Assembly: GCA_014529385.2 (NCBI GenBank)
Contig: CM043958.1
Coordinates: 88,390,025-88,454,024 of the forward strand
DNA: 64,000 bases
Source of the DNA: Adiantum capillus-veneris
Lineage: Eukaryota; Streptophyta; Polypodiopsida; Polypodiales; Pteridaceae
Direction of reading: 5' to 3'
Positions 11,820-25,042 of this stretch are shown piece by piece (position 1 is the stretch's first letter; the number at the start of each line of letters is the position of its first letter). The translations under genes and the position numbers were made by a program. Below the pieces are notes generated by a model that was not told the origin of the DNA, did no database searches, and saw only the letters and a list, made by a program, of their open reading frames with translations.

Positions 11820-13695
11820 GCTCCCTTTACACAAAGGGAATGAGGGACACATGTCAGCTCCCTAGCCCATATGCCCACAAGGTGTACCCAATTCCTATTG
11901 GATGGCCTTGGAGGTGGACCAATGAGAATTAGGCTAGAGTAAATCTAGTTTAATTACTTTAAAAAAACTTAATAAAAGAACCAATAAGAATTAAGCTCTC
12001 TAGAAGACTATTGGACATTGTCCCAAGGGGACCAATGAGCATTCAACAGCCCAATGGCTTGCCTGATTCCTATTGGCCAGGAGGCAAAGGGGTCCAATGA
12101 GAGTTTAGTTGAATTAAATAATTACCTAAAGCTCTTAGAAAAGGGGAAAGGGGGACACATGTCAGAAGATATCACTTATGCTGCTTAATTACCATTGGCT
12201 AAGCCTGGGGAGGTCCAATAGGATGCTAGCAAGAGCAAAAAGCAAGAGGGGTCGACCAAGAGAGAGAGGGGGCTGATTTTTGCAAGGTATTATCACACAC
12301 ACACTCACACAATCTGATGTGTGAAGTAAAGAAGACTCTCTATCCTTCTCAAGATTTAATGTAAAGCTTACCACCTACTCCAAGCTTGTGAGAAGGGAGG
12401 CCTACACCAACAACTCTTGGCTTTGTGATGCAAATCCAACCAAGAGCCAAGATTCAATGCATGCTCATCTTCTCTACCATGCTAATTACTAAGCGAAGCT
12501 ATGCTAATATGACTGATTATGTGAGGAGATGTACATCTTTCTCGTAAGAATACTCCTTCTTCCTCTCAATCTACTCTCATACCCCGCTAGCTCTCACCAT
12601 CTTCGAAGGTGTGTGAGGTCTTGGGTCTGAGACCGTGTGGGAATTGATGTTTCCATCTTCATTGCACTATCTAGTATTGAAGGAACACTGGAAATTGTAT
12701 TGTAAAATGTCTCTCTTGATAGGAGAAACCATAATACAAAGCCTTTTGGAGGGAGGAACGGCTCCATGCAAATCCGGTCCTCAACTGTTGTCAATTGCTT
12801 AATTTCTCTCTCTTTTGAAGTATTGTTCATGCTATCTAACTAGGTGTTATGCTTTTTGTTTCCCTCTCGACCCAAGCACTCTTGTTATTCTCATTAGGAA
12901 GCTATTCTAATGAAATTCTCACTACGTTCATGCTATTTTCTGCTACACACAAGTTACTAGACCATTAAATGTTACACTTTGTACATATAATTATGTTTGT
13001 GCACCAGATCTACATGTACACAAGGTCTAGTTTTTGTGAGTGATCGACACGGTTGACTTTCTTTTGCTATGACATCTGTTTGTTAGAATAAATATGGTTT
13101 AACTATGAACTCTCAGGACTTCCATAAGCTATTAACGGAAGCAAGGCTTCCAATTCGGCATCTTGCATTGAGATTTTTTTTTTGCATATTATATCATTAC
13201 ATGCAAAGAGGGTGTCTATGATATACGCAACAAATCTCTCTTGCGCAACAGCTATGGCTATGAGCCATCTTCCAGCGAGTTGTCCTCCGAAATTTCATGA
13301 TAATTGGTTACAACAGGATGACCAGGTTAGACACTTTTTAAGTTTTGTTTATTTTGGAAAATATTGTATGTTGTGCAAAGCAAAGTGCTTTTACAGTTTC
13401 ACATGAAGCAACACTTCTAACGTGTACGTCAATACAATCCATTGACTTCAAATCAAGGGCATTGGTATACACGTTTATGGAACTGGTAAAATATGGATAT
13501 CTGCTCCCATTTTATCTGTGGAAACATCAAGTTAGGATATCACCCTAGTAGTAGAGGCTACTATGCAAGGCACTTTTGTTTTGGCTCTCACGTTGGAGGC
13601 CATCACTCTTGGCAAGGGCTTACAATTCTCCATGCAAGGAATGCTAGCTAGGTGGATTCAATTCTACAGCCTCATGAAATACGCTTCCGCTATAA
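11334..13695 (+). repeat. Direct repeat copy B (LTR plus flank)
   Basis: This is the second copy of 1-2391. It begins in the same CTATGATTTC stretch and ends at CTTCCGCTATAA near 13695. The near-identity indicates a recent duplication relative to the heavily decayed gypsy-I body. Confidence 0.9.
11357..12949 (+). mobile_element. Gypsy-I 3' LTR, copy B
   Basis: Starts TGTCATAATAATC immediately after the polypurine tract and carries a CA microsatellite (about 11732-11816). It ends at a CA near 12949, placed by comparison with gypsy-II. It is colinear with LTR copy A. Confidence 0.78.
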
Positions 13696-16466
13696 CACCA
13701 GACACTCTATCAAGGACCCAATACGTTGTGGATGGTTTAACATGATTTTTGGTTGTTGTCAATGCACAACAACACTACAAAGGACCTAAAACTCGGACTT
13801 ATTCACAGACAAAGTGACAATGCTAAATCATCCTCATACAATCACTACCCCTACACGGTAGGTGGGTCAGGATGTGTTTTGTGTTTTTCTGTTACCTCTC
13901 TCCATGAGAGAGAATCATACCAGAAAACTACGGACTGCTTATAGGATAAGCGGCAAGTCAAGCATAAGATGCGTAAGAGCACACAGATTGGGGACACAAA
14001 TTTAGTAACTTAAGGAATGTTCCTCAACCCAGCATGCTCTCTCTCTCTCTCTTTCTTTCCCACTTCTCTACGGGAAAAGTGAAACTAGGCATGATTTTAT
14101 TAAAATATTTTTATGTCAATACGGTAACAGTAAGGGCTAAGCACAATTTTTTGAAACTTTTGGAATGCCTAAGATCCATCTTTTTGTAATCCATCGGTGA
14201 TTTCTTTCAAGATCGACCAACTCTATTTAGTAGAGTACCCATCGCTTATAATGGACAAGAAAGGGTCTTGCCATTATAGATTTTTTGGGCATTATTTTAG
14301 CACTACACACTTTCCTTGTGATAGTTCAGTTGAGTTTTTGACTGTCTTAAACTCATAAGGTCTTATCTCTACCAAGGTGTATGGATGAAGCCACCATTTT
14401 GACGGCACGACTGTTCACACAAAACCACGATTATGGATTTTTGGGTGTCCAATTTCAATAGAGCTCCTATTAGCACTAAGAGTGCCTGTATGAGTACAAT
14501 TTGGGGTAAGAGACAGAGCGTGATTATTAATCACTTAGTAAGGGTTGATGGTCTATTCTTGGAACCTTAACACTTGCATTGTCAAGGAAAAAAGTCCACA
14601 AACTTCCAAGGGGTACTGGGAATATTTCAACTTACAACGTAATGAAATGCCACGGGCAAACCCAAGGGGGGTCATGGACAAAGGCCACGGGCCAGCTACT
14701 TGTTGAGCAGTTTTCATGCAACAATTAACCAAGGGGTCTGACAATGTTGCTTTCACCAAGGGGTCTGGATTACAAAATCAACACCAAAGGTTATATGTGC
14801 AATCATGTGCAATATTACTTGCATTGTACTAATTTTCAATTAGTGTTCCTAGGCCTTTGTAGGTGGGAAATTTGGATAGATACCTACAAATAAGTGAACA
14901 CTCTATCCACCCTCCATGTACGTATCTGATTTGGTTTTATGTTTTTTGGTTTTCTTTTTCTATGTAGGATGCAGAAAAAATGTTGTCATCCCTTTTTTAT
15001 CTTCTAAGAGATGACAAGGTCATGTAAGCACCAAGACTTTAGGGTCGTCCTGTCCAAAATAATTTTTTGCATTATGTAGTTATAGACCCATTTGTAGGGT
15101 TTATTTGGCACATGTTGTCACATGGGATGCAGCATGGTCTAGGAACTCAAGGAGTTTGGTTTAGTTAGTGTGGAGCAATGATAATGAGGGTCCCTCTCAC
15201 TCCCATCGTAGAGTGTTTGCAGTTACCTCCACATACAAGTACATCTTGTACTTGTAGGATGTTCTTTTTTCAGACATCCTTACTTGAGACATATTCCACA
15301 TGTGGCGAATATGAGTCTTTGGGACTGACACTGGTACTCACTACTTTAAATATGTGTCACGACAAAGTCCCTAGGTGCTGGTCAAATCTGTTTTCTAGAA
15401 CATTTTGGCACGACGTATCAAGAGCAATTTCGATGGCCAGAAATTGTTGGATACTTAGAATGGCTTGTTCAGGTACAAGTACTGCTAAACAGCATTACAG
15501 ATGGTTGTTCAAACATATAGCAAGGCACTGAGTTGTTAATGAGAAAGTTTCATTGTTTGTCTCTAGAAGTGATTAATGTTTCACCTTCTATTATGGTTGA
15601 AACGTTTTAGCAAAGGTTGATTTGAAGTGGCATGCATATTCATCACATCCGTTGCTTATGAAGCATTTTGCACTCTATGTGCAGTATCTCTATCAGATTA
15701 ATTTTGCGTCTACCAATCACCAATAGAGGTCATGGCTCGGTTTGGGTGCTTGTGGATTTTTCAAGTTAACCACGATGTTTATTCAGGACATTGTTGATTC
15801 CTCAACAATATTGTATGGTATTGTGATCCCCGTTTACCAGTGATCGAGGAAGACTGTCTGTAAACCGTGGGGAAAATACCTCAGTACTGTTTGCTATCCA
15901 AGGAGGATAGACAGATTAGAAAGTGTAATCTTGTGCTAAAGGATACACACTGTGTGTATGTTAGTAGAAATCCAATTAGTTAGCATTTATTGCTCTAATT
16001 GGAGATTTCTTACCATACGTTAAAGCATGTTTGCGATTAGGTTTAGTCTCTTCATGTATAATTCAACTTCTCAACCTTGAACGTCAGTTATGGTGGGGTT
16101 GTTTACTTATACGAGAAGATAACAAGTCACGAACTTAAACTTGACTGATGAGTTACGTCAGCAAGTTAGCTTCATGGAAAGTGAGACTAGATACTATTTC
16201 GGGCACATCTGAGTTGTGATAACTAATTTAGGATACTCAAGTGAGTTCTAAATGCAGTTTACACACGATATTGTCAATGAGATGGTTACACCAAGACGGT
16301 TGCAACGGAACAACAATGTGGAAAATCAAGATGTTACTCTTGGTTTCATTGAACCTCCTACTGAACCGTGTTCTGGTCAAGAAAACAGCTGCATCCCTGC
16401 AAGATGCCCCTGTGGAAACCATTAGTGCATCATCACTCTTGTTTTCGAGGTAGAAAACGCTTCTCG
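13696..16466. other. Unassigned, probably decayed element interior
   Basis: No open frame or domain here is convincing. A CT tract lies at 14036-14053. Segments at 14600-14770 use phrases ('ccaaggggtc', 'aaacccaaggggggtcatgg') resembling the LTR-like DNA at 16480 and 29310. A small hairpin, ACAAGTAC-5-GTACTTGT, lies near 15233. The position just upstream of a polypurine tract suggests an eroded retrotransposon interior, but I cannot identify its proteins. Confidence 0.4.
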
Positions 16467-16620
16467 AAAGGGGGAGTAATGTCATGCCAAGGGCAATGCC
16501 CAGTGGTCAAGGACCAGGCCCAAGGGGCCGACTGCAAGTGTGGATAGGGAATGAGGACCAAGGGGCTATCTAATGGGAGGTTGGGAGGCTCATTCCAGGT
16601 AGTCCCACCATGGGCTTTAT
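16467..16620 (+). mobile_element. Polypurine tract and LTR left edge of another retroelement
   Basis: AAAGGGGGAGTAA (16467-16479) is followed by TGTCATGCC. The arrangement matches the gypsy-I boundary (purine tract, TAA, TGTCAT), although the LTR sequence is different. Only about 140 bases fit before the hAT remnant begins, and no partner LTR is found. Confidence 0.4.
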
Positions 16621-16622
16621 AG

Positions 16623-18815
16623 ATGGGAAATGAAAAATTTTTCCAAAAGAAAAAGAAAGTAGATATTTCAATTTATTTTAAAGTTGTAGAAGGTCAAAAT
16701 AAGAGAAAGCAAAAGGAATTAGAAGAAGAGCTAGCACATGTTATGGAAGATCTCTTTGGAGATGGACCAGAAATAGGGCAAGATATCGATGAGGAAGCCC
16801 ATCCAATGCACAAAGAAACAAGCTTGGAGCCAGCTTCTAAACCTAAGAAGCTAAGAATATGGAAACCAACTTGGAAGTTCGAGCATAAATGGGCTTACCC
16901 TGTAGTGATTGAGAGAAAGCTTAGGATAAAATGTGAGTGCTGTGTATTGCAAGCACAAAAATCCTTTCGCTAAAAAAGGTACTCTAAAAATCCAATTGTC
17001 TACTTTGCATGAGCACAGCCAGTCAGATGAGCACAAAATTGTTGCCTTTAAGTGGGCAAATAGGGAAAACAAGATTTGCATCCCTCTTCCTAAATATGTA
17101 GTTACTTTTGAGGATAAACAGAATACTAGAGCCATGAAAATTATGTGGTAGATGTACTTTGTTGTGCGATGTGCTGGGCCAATGGAGCTCTTTGAGAAGT
17201 TTTGTCTCCATCAAATTGAGCAAGTCTTGCCAAATATGCCAAAGCATGTGGACTATGGAACCTACTTAAACAGACACTCTGGAATAGAATTTGCACAAGC
17301 CATTGTAGATGTCCTTTGGGAGGGTTTATATAGGCAGATTCACGCGAGTCCTTGGTATTCACTTCTCGTAGATGATAGTACAGACCGTGGTAAAGAAGGT
17401 CACTTGATTGTTTATGTCAGCTACTTGAAGGATGGGGGTAAAGGTGAAAATGACCTAGCATTCATCAAGCTCATAAAAACAGATGACAGTGGAGTAGAAG
17501 CCAAATATGAGGCTATTATTAAGATGCTCAAGGAAATGGGTTTATGTCTTAAGAAGCTTGTATCTCTTGCAACCGATGGATGCTCATTGATGGTCGGTTG
17601 CAAATGTGGACTCTTTGCTAAAATGAAAGCAGATGTGCCACATATTCTTCTTGTACATTGTCTTGCACATAGAGAAAACCTTGCAGCAAGTCAAGCTGTA
17701 GGTGCCTTTCCCAAGTTAATGCGCTTGGACAAGCCATATAGAAGCATCTATACGTGGCTTCACGCATCTGGGAAAAGGATGGATGATTTAAATCTTGTCG
17801 AGGGGGCTCTAGATGTGCCTGATCTAGCCATGTTGTCCATACACTCTGTGAGGTGGCTGTCACGAGGCCATATGATGGAGTGGATGGTAAAGTTTATGCC
17901 TGCATTAATATTGGAATTTGGCAAAGAAAAGCCAAGCATTTATGACGAGCTCTTGATCTATGCAAATCAGTTTTGCATTCACATTCTAGCTGATGTATGA
18001 TAATAGCTAAATGTCTTAAATTGCCAATTTCAATCAAACCTTGCAGATATTGCTAGCATATCTGGTTATGCTAACGTGACTTTGCAAAACCTTGGGAAGA
18101 GAAGTTCTCGAGAGACCTCAAGTAGCTGTGGGACAAGATATCTAAAACGCTTTGTCAAGGAAACATTAGGTGGAGAGATCATGTTCTTTGATGTTAGTGG
18201 AGATAGGCATGTTTATAAGTTAACTTTTGACGGCATTGAGGGGAGCAGGAGAGGTGGCTTGTTTCAAGATTGCATGCAGCTTGGTAGAGAGCTTGTGGCC
18301 AAGATGTGAAAAATCTGAAAATAAGGATGCAAGAAGACATTTCACTTTTTGATGCGTGCAAGCTTTTCTCCCTCAACACTATTCAAGCGACGAGGTGGAA
18401 TAGGAAACTTCTAATAAAGAGTGGTTGAAGACCATATTGAAACAATATGGTAGCTTGGTTGATGATGTAGAGAAATGCATGGGAGAATTAGACTCATTTA
18501 CGACTGTTTTGGCGAGTAATTTTAAGCGAAAAAGCTTTGGTAATGGATGGGATGAATGCAAGGATGATGTTACCATGCGTGATTTGTTTCCAAATATGAT
18601 GAGGCTTTGGGAAATTTAATTTGTTGCCGGTAAGTACAGCAACTGCAAAACGTGTGTTTTCTATCCAAAATCATATCAAATCGGCTCATAGAACTAGCAT
18701 GACCATAACAATTCTGCAAAACTACATGTTTATTCGTTTGCATAGACGTGAAAATATATCAGATGTCCCATGGGATGAGGTGTTTTTAGCATGGGCTGCA
18801 AGAAGAAGAGGTTGA
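16623..18815 (+). pseudogene. Decayed hAT-superfamily transposase
   Basis: The chain starts MGNEKFFQKKKK and carries a BED-like zinc finger region (C-x2-C then HEHSQSDEH, 16925-17035), with a frameshift near 16945. The DDE/RNase H-like core follows in one long frame (17152-18000) with SLLVDDSTDRGKEGHL and SLATDGCSLMVG..HCLAHRENL blocks. After 18000 the frame breaks repeatedly. The C-terminal dimerisation motif survives at 18621-18815 (TATAKRVFSIQNHIKSAHR). It resembles the ZNF862/KIAA1586-like group. The stops at 17149 and 17998 and the frameshifts make it inactive. No terminal inverted repeats were found. Confidence 0.82.
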
Positions 18816-19644
18816 TAAATATCTCAGCCTAGATCGTTGCTATATGCAGTTGAGACCTGAGTTCGCTGCTATTTCATGTATTCCCAATGACCAAGTCTTG
18901 CCGAAGTTTATATTTATTTTAAATGGGTTTTATATTTCTAATTTGATTGCGAGACACTTAAAAAGGTTTTTTGAGATTTCACATTGCTAGCTGCTAAAGT
19001 AGTAATGAACTCATTTTCATGACTAAAAGATTCGATAGTCTTTTGAAACTTTTGTAAGTATTGCTGAGAAATTTCTTTGCTAGTTGCTGAAATAATAGGA
19101 ATTGCCGATTCATGTCTAAAGGATTTGAGAGTCTTTTGAAGATTTTGTAAGCACTATTGGACGAGCATTAAGATAAATCACACTTTTGGTAATGAAACTC
19201 TAGTATATTATTAACTGACTTTTTGTATTGTCTTTGTGTTTATTTCTATCTTCGTAATTGAAACATGATTTTTTGAAGCTAGATTAGAATTATGATGTGA
19301 GCTATAAATGTTCTTTGATGAAACCACAATATGGTAATGACACAACATTTGCAAAAGTCTAGGTACATTTTGAAATATTTCTAGAAAGGTAGCAACAATT
19401 TTGCATCATTCATGTGTTGACTCTTGAGTTGTGTCGAAGGAAGGTAGATCTTATTTTTAGATATCCGATTGACTCATGTGAGCTTTGTAGAGAGCTTCAT
19501 AAAGTTCGTACAAAGAGAGGACTAGTTAGCGAGCTGAGAACACACTTGTTTTCTATAGTTTTATTGAGTTTTGTGGTGAGTATGTCGACTATTCAGCGGC
19601 TATATGTATTGTGATTTGGATAGCATATTTTGGTCTCTTTTATG
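18816..19644. other. Nothing recognised
   Basis: AT-rich sequence with a loose internal duplication: 'ctaaaagattcgatagtcttttgaaac' near 19022 and a similar phrase near 19113. No gene seen. Confidence 0.5.
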
Positions 19645-20045
19645 GTTGTGTATAATTTGTGTAAAAGGGGAGCTTTGTAGAGCAATACAGCCAATACGGA
19701 GGGAGAGGCAAAGGATTCTGGCCAATTATCAAATGCTGATGCGTGCTGCCAACAAGGGGGATGTTCAATGTTCATAATACTATCTTCTCCTTGTTATATG
19801 AGGCTCCAACAATGACTGATATATGTAAAATCTCATCTCTACACTATGCTATTGCATTCCTAGACAACCTTGCTTCTTGACCATGTTCAAATTAGACAGG
19901 TTAATAAAATTTTACATTGCACTAGGAAGGCTTAAGTGCATGATAGCCTTTCCCACGTGACAGACATTTGACAAAGTTAACCTTCCCTAGGAAATGGAAG
20001 GGTACCCTGCAATTTCTAGGCCTGCTTGGGGTTGCAAATCGGTTT
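19645..20045 (+). repeat. Inverted partner of 29555-29930
   Basis: About 390 bases are the reverse complement of 29555-29930 with modest divergence (shared 'ggaagggtaccctgcaatttc' and 'aaaaggggagctttgtagagc'). The other copy follows an LTR edge with a primer-binding site, so this is probably the first internal bases of the same retroelement family. Confidence 0.75.
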
Positions 20046-21847
20046 CTTGAAATTCATTAATGATACAAAGTGTGTTCATGCCTCAATTATTTATGGGTAA
20101 CTCACTTGACCTATCATCTTACAAACTTGTGCACAATGCTATGCATTTGTATAAACATAAGATTATCTCCTATATCTCCATGCACAAAACCGCAACATGA
20201 TCATAGATTTTTTTTTTTTAATATTAACACTTGTGACATGTTAATAACATGTTCACAAAAAAGCCCGTTGGGGTTGACTTGGGAACCACGCTTAGGAGTG
20301 CCTATAAAGAAAGATGCTCATCCCTAAGATAAGGACGTTATTCTTCGAAGGATGCTCCTAGCCAAGGAAAATAAAAGCCTTAGTGGGTTATAGGAAAAGC
20401 CAGGTGAAACGGGTCATTTCTCAAGTCGTGTGAATATAAGATGTTAATAATGCATTTCCTTAACGTATTCACACATTTGTGAACACATTTTTGAAATCCC
20501 TAGTGAGGACATACCTTCCTTAAAAGAAAGAAATGGATTAAGGATTTGAACCTTAGAATCATACAAATTGAGATCGAGATGCTATGGTATATTCTCTACC
20601 TTCGACGTTTCTATCCATGAATATCTTCTTTATAATTGAAAAACAAATTGGCACATAAGAGTAGTGAAAATAAAAAAATGTATGTTAAGAGTTGATTTGT
20701 AGTGAAGTTAGTAGAACTATGTCTACTTTGCTTTGAGCCTAGCAAAATGCTTTGCTACTTTACTAGATGATTAATCTTAGAAAGTGTGGATCTATCCTCT
20801 TTGGTGAAAGTATGATGTGTTTTGACTCAAGCTTGTTGCACTATGTACTATATGTCCACTACCACAATGGTGCAGTATGCCTATGAGGCCTTTAAAAATA
20901 TATGTGACTCAAAGGACATTAGGTGCAACTAGTAAAAGAGATTGTAGTATTGATGCATTAAGGTCGAGTTACATCCACTATCATTTGTTTCAGCAAGAAA
21001 GATGAAAAGAGAAATTGAACTACATTACGGGAAGGAATATGCAATATCTCCCAGTTAACTATGAAAATGCAACAAAGTAAAATTTAACACTCAAAGACCG
21101 ATCCATTTGGAAAGGTTGGTTTCAAAAAAGTATTGGTTATAGTTATTGCTATTGACTCCCAATCATACTCCATTGTAGCCAAGTTCATGAAACAAACCAA
21201 TGAGAGTGCTATTTAGGATGTCAAGATGCAATGGATTCCCATTGAGTCCAATTGGGTGCACAATATTGTAATAAGCTCAATTGCGTATTTAAATGTATAT
21301 AATTAATTACAATCGGAAAACAATTCCATTGATTGACACATATCTACAGTACATTCAATCCAATTGCACTTGATGTAATCGATTTAATTAGAGCAAGCAG
21401 GGCATAGTCACATGCAAAAGATTGACATGAAAACTGAGCCCTTTAGGGCCTAGTCAATTGATCAATTAGCCCTTGATTGCCCTATATGAAAACAACTCAT
21501 TTAGACCGGCCAAATTGGGCCTAGAGACAAAAGGGTCCAATAGAATAAAAAAGAGGCTAAATTGGCCAAAACAAAAATGGATATAATTGGATTTCATTGA
21601 ATGTAGTGGAAGTTGAATTGTATATTGTAATAATTGGCCTCAAATGGGAATGTTACTCACGAGGCACTCTAGGTTGCGCTAGTTTACATCGTTACTAGGA
21701 GGAAAATTGGCCATTTAGGAGAAATAACTTTCCTATACACTGATCCCACAATGTTAACAATCTCTCTCTCTCTCTCTCTCTCATGCACAAATTAACAAAA
21801 AGCAGTGAACAAAGCTGGTTTATTGATTTTACTGATCATATTCGCGG
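20046..21847. other. Nothing recognised
   Basis: No gene, terminal repeat or domain is evident. A CT tract lies at about 21762-21782, next to the 3' end of the minus-strand gene. The GTG-initiated frame reading right from 21805 has no ATG and overlaps that gene antisense. Confidence 0.5.
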
Positions 21848-22833
21848 CTATGGCAGGTCCTTGCCATCGCACGGCGGAGTTGCTGAAGCTAGGGATCTAC
21901 AATGGGATGAATATTGACGTTGGTATAGACCCTCACGAAGGAGCAGGGGAATGTTTCCAGAGGACCCTGCGTCGGCGGGTACAATCCATTGAGGCCAAAT
22001 ATCGGTGACCGACCCAACGCCGGTGAAGCCAGAGAGGCCGGTCCTGAGGAGGAAGTAGCTTTTGCAGCGAGCGCCGGTGGTGTCAGGGCAGGGCAAGGAC
22101 ACATTACAAGCTTGAACCAAGTGGAACTTGGTGGCCATACTAGAGTTCTCTACAAGGGAAAGGATAACCCGTTGATGCCAAGCACTGAATTGCCAACCAA
22201 GCTTCAGCTGGGTTTCGGAGTTGGTGATGGTGAAAGCAGTCCCCAGGGTGATGTTCTCTCCCGCGGAAGCCGACAGCGCTGTCAAGGTGAACATATACCC
22301 TTCGTCGCTGGCGTTGCCCGTGAATGAGACATGCTGGCCAAACCAATCACTGACAGTCAATCCCCCTGTGGCTACCAGCGCATTGCTGTAAGGAGCCACA
22401 AGGTGGTACTCCACATCGAACTACGTTGGCTCGTTGCACACACTCTGAAAGGGGTAGGCATAATCTTCTGCTGGGCAGCCCTCCTCTCGAATCGAGAAGC
22501 CCACATCGTCCTTCCTCTGGGTACCCTGCTTGACGTCGTCCGCAAGAAGTCCACCAGCCGCACCAGCTATGCTTAGCGCCACCATCGCAGTACCCATGCA
22601 GATTAAAGCCGCGAAGCTGCAAATTAAACAGACCATCCTAACCAAAAATATTAGTACGACTGATCATGATCATGTGCGCAGGTGTTGCTCACACTAAATT
22701 ATACATAGATAAACGTGCAGCTACTCATACAAGAGAGATAGGGAGAAATCAGAGAGAGAGAGAGAGAGAGAGCTAGCTACCTCAGCATTTCATGCGCGCA
22801 GCAGCCATGGAGAACTTCACTAGTGCAGGCCAT
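21848..22833 (-). CDS. Small secreted or membrane-anchored protein, in-frame TAG
   Basis: My model has exon 1 at 22833-22781 (ATG, 17 codons plus 2 bases; donor AG|GTAGCTAG) and a 164-base intron (22617-22780) ending TTTAATTTGCAG. Exon 2 runs from 22616 to the TAG at 21848. The N-terminus holds a hydrophobic segment (SFAALICMGTAMVALSIAGA), a signal peptide or anchor. A cysteine-containing ectodomain follows, with several N-glycosylation sequons (NAS, NIT, NSS, NVS). A TAG at 22421-22423, after VCNEPT, interrupts an otherwise open frame; TGG to TAG would explain it. A CT-rich leader lies in the intron. I do not recognise the family. Codon use is GC-richer than the surroundings, unlike nearby transposon debris. 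It is a host gene or a very recent pseudogene. Confidence 0.6.
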
Positions 22834-23437
22834 GCCAAATTGGATAAGCTCGAGATATGCAATTGAGTCGCGTGCAATTTATGGTGATCCAGCTTCGAGC
22901 CCTGTAGTGGTGATTCACTGATGAATCAAAAAGCGGTTAAGAACAGCGCATCCGTCACATTTCAATGGGTCTTGTGTTATACCCCATGGAATATGATAGA
23001 CCAAACGTTTCCCCATGTGCCCAACAATGCTTGTGGATTAGTCCAAAGCTTACGAAGCTTGACATAAATTTAAATTTTCACCTCTCTTGTTTGCCATTGT
23101 CGTAGACAACATTGGGAGAACAACACCACTCTAACAGACCTACTTAGCACAATGTTGTCCTAATTCATCTCCCTTCTCTTTGGAACAACACCACTCTAAT
23201 TAGCACAATGTTGTAACTAGTACATGAGGAGACGGCAAACAAGGGAGGAAACCTAGGCGAACCTCTTTGCTAAAGCCTTTCAATGCAAGCGACGAGTCTA
23301 CTCGTGGAGCGCACATTAAGGTGTGGGGCAATATTGTGGCTAATTGAAAAAGGGTTTGTTTGTGGGTACTGATTATGTCGTGGGATACTTGACAAGTTGT
23401 AGTAATGGTAGGGGAGGATCTTGCTCTAACCAATGCG
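22834..23437. other. Upstream of the minus-strand gene; short duplication
   Basis: This should include the promoter of the 22833 start, though no clear TATA box is seen. A roughly 68-base local duplication ('aacaacaccactctaa..tagcacaatgttgt') lies at about 23119 and 23187. Confidence 0.45.
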
Positions 23438-23615
23438 CAAGATTGGGCTAGCTATTTGGAGCATCTTGACCATGGCATGCTCTGAACATAGAGCGGGATG
23501 CTAGCTCCACTAGCGAGTGGAAGAGCAATAGAGGATTACTAATGAAAGTAAAGGAGTCACGAAGGCTAGGGTTATCGTCATTGATAATGCAAGTATTTGG
23601 GATAACCGCTTTGTT
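23438..23615 (+). repeat. Tandem duplication, unit 1
   Basis: Aligns with 24282-24711 plus the bases after 28581. It shares 'gggctagct', 'gagcat', 'gtaaaggagtc..aaggctagggtt' and 'tatttgggataacc'. It lacks both the MITE and CACTA-II that interrupt unit 2, so it serves as an empty-site reference. Confidence 0.75.
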
Positions 23616-24281
23616 GCCGTTGTTTCCTATTAAGCATGGTGGATAAAACTTGTCAATTAGTGAAACACTGCGAATTCATATTGGCAAAAACCTTTTTTGC
23701 TTTTGATTCTTAAGAGGGGTGTTGACTACATATGTAAGCTACTCTTAGAGATAGTTGAGATGAATTTGTTTCTATAGAGAGGTGCAGTGAGTAGTGAAGA
23801 CACACCCTTTTGACCAGCACCATATATACGATAATTTTGTGGAAGCCGCTTGGAAAAGGGAGTAGTCCATGTGGTCATATGCATTGTCCACCAATATTGT
23901 TAGCTTGATAGCTGTGTTGCTTTGCTGAGGAGGAGCTCAAGCATAACTATTTATACTAAGATTGCATTTTAATTTTATCTTGAAAATTTAGATTGAAGGG
24001 TAAGAAAACCTACAAAAATTTGAGAAATTTAGTATACAAACCTTTAAACACCGCCAATTTACCTCTAAAGATTTTCAAGAGAGAGGTTTCTAAGATTCGG
24101 GAAAAATAGTTTTGAGGATTTTGTATGCAAAAGTGAATACCCGATGGGTCCTTTTCATTGTACAATGGTGCTAACTTCACATCATTATTGCGTTGCTCCT
24201 CTTTTGCCCACCAAATGGATGTTGACTATGAGGTGGGGTGACTCTTTTCCTTATAGCTGAGAGACAATCATGTGGTTGACA
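23616..24281. other. Between duplication units; nothing recognised
   Basis: AT-rich, with no convincing gene or terminal repeats. Confidence 0.5.
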
Positions 24282-24711
24282 AGATGTGGGCTAGCTTTTT
24301 AGAGCATCCCAATTGGCATGTGTTGATAGAGGGGGGTGCTAGCCAGCGTTCGGGAAAAATCATTTTTCCAAACATGCAAAATTCCTTTCCTTGAATTTGC
24401 CAAGAGGAAATTTTAGAAAATTAGGCTGCTTTTTCAGGTTTTTACACTATTTTTTTCTATTATGGGGCGGAATTTCTCCTTTTTCCCTTGCCATGAACCG
24501 GCATTTTTGGAATTGAAAACGGCACGATATTAAGCTGAGACACATTTTTCCCGAACATTGGTGCTAGCTTCACTCATGAGAGTGGGAGAGCAATACAAGA
24601 TAATTAATGAAAGTAAAGGAGTCGCAAAGGCTAGGGTTTCCATCCTTGACAATAAATTGCAGGTATCTTGGCTATTTATACATTAGAGGATTTCCATGTC
24701 ACTATTTGGGA
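24282..24711 (+). repeat. Tandem duplication, unit 2 (interrupted)
   Basis: Second unit, diverged from unit 1. It is interrupted first by a 217-base MITE and then, at TTTGGGA, by CACTA-II, resuming at 28582. Confidence 0.72.
24344..24560. mobile_element. hAT-type MITE, 217 bp, 8-bp TSD
   Basis: The ends are CAGCGTTCGGGAAAAAT and, on the other strand, CAATGTTCGGGAAAAAT (15 of 17 bases match). They are flanked by perfect 8-base duplications GTGCTAGC (24336-24343 and 24561-24568). An 8-base target site and CANNG ends are hAT hallmarks. There is no coding capacity. Duplication unit 1 has a single ATGCTAGC at 23498-23505 at the matching place, which is the unoccupied site. Confidence 0.9.
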
Positions 24712-24915
24712 CACTACAAGCCATGCTTAACATTAGCGACGCTCATACTTCGACGCTCAAACATGAAAATGCACGGCGTCGCTATGAGCGTCGCTATGTT
24801 AAAAGTAACATAGCGACGCATATAGCGACGTTCATAGCGACGCATATAGCGACGCCGACAGGGCTAAAAAAATAACTGAGAGCGTCGGAAAACTCAGATC
24901 TCAGATCTGAGTTTT
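24712..24915 (+). repeat. CACTA-II left TIR, subterminal repeats and palindrome
   Basis: CACTACAAG is followed by a dense set of ATAGCGACGC repeats in both orientations. A perfect palindrome of AAAACTCAGATCT arms about a single C lies at 24889-24915. It is colinear with 2877-3069 in CACTA-I. Confidence 0.88.
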
Positions 24916-24945
24916 CAACGTGCGCTTAAAGCAAGCAAGATAACG

Positions 24946-24949
<4 letters not shown>

Positions 24950-24988
<39 letters not shown>

Positions 24989-24990
24989 CT

Positions 24991-25042
<52 letters not shown>

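Noticed and set aside
21805-22327. Plus-strand frames over the secreted-protein gene, one with a signal-peptide-like start
   Set aside because: The frame starts at GTG, not ATG. It overlaps in antisense a spliced minus-strand frame with better composition and splice sites.
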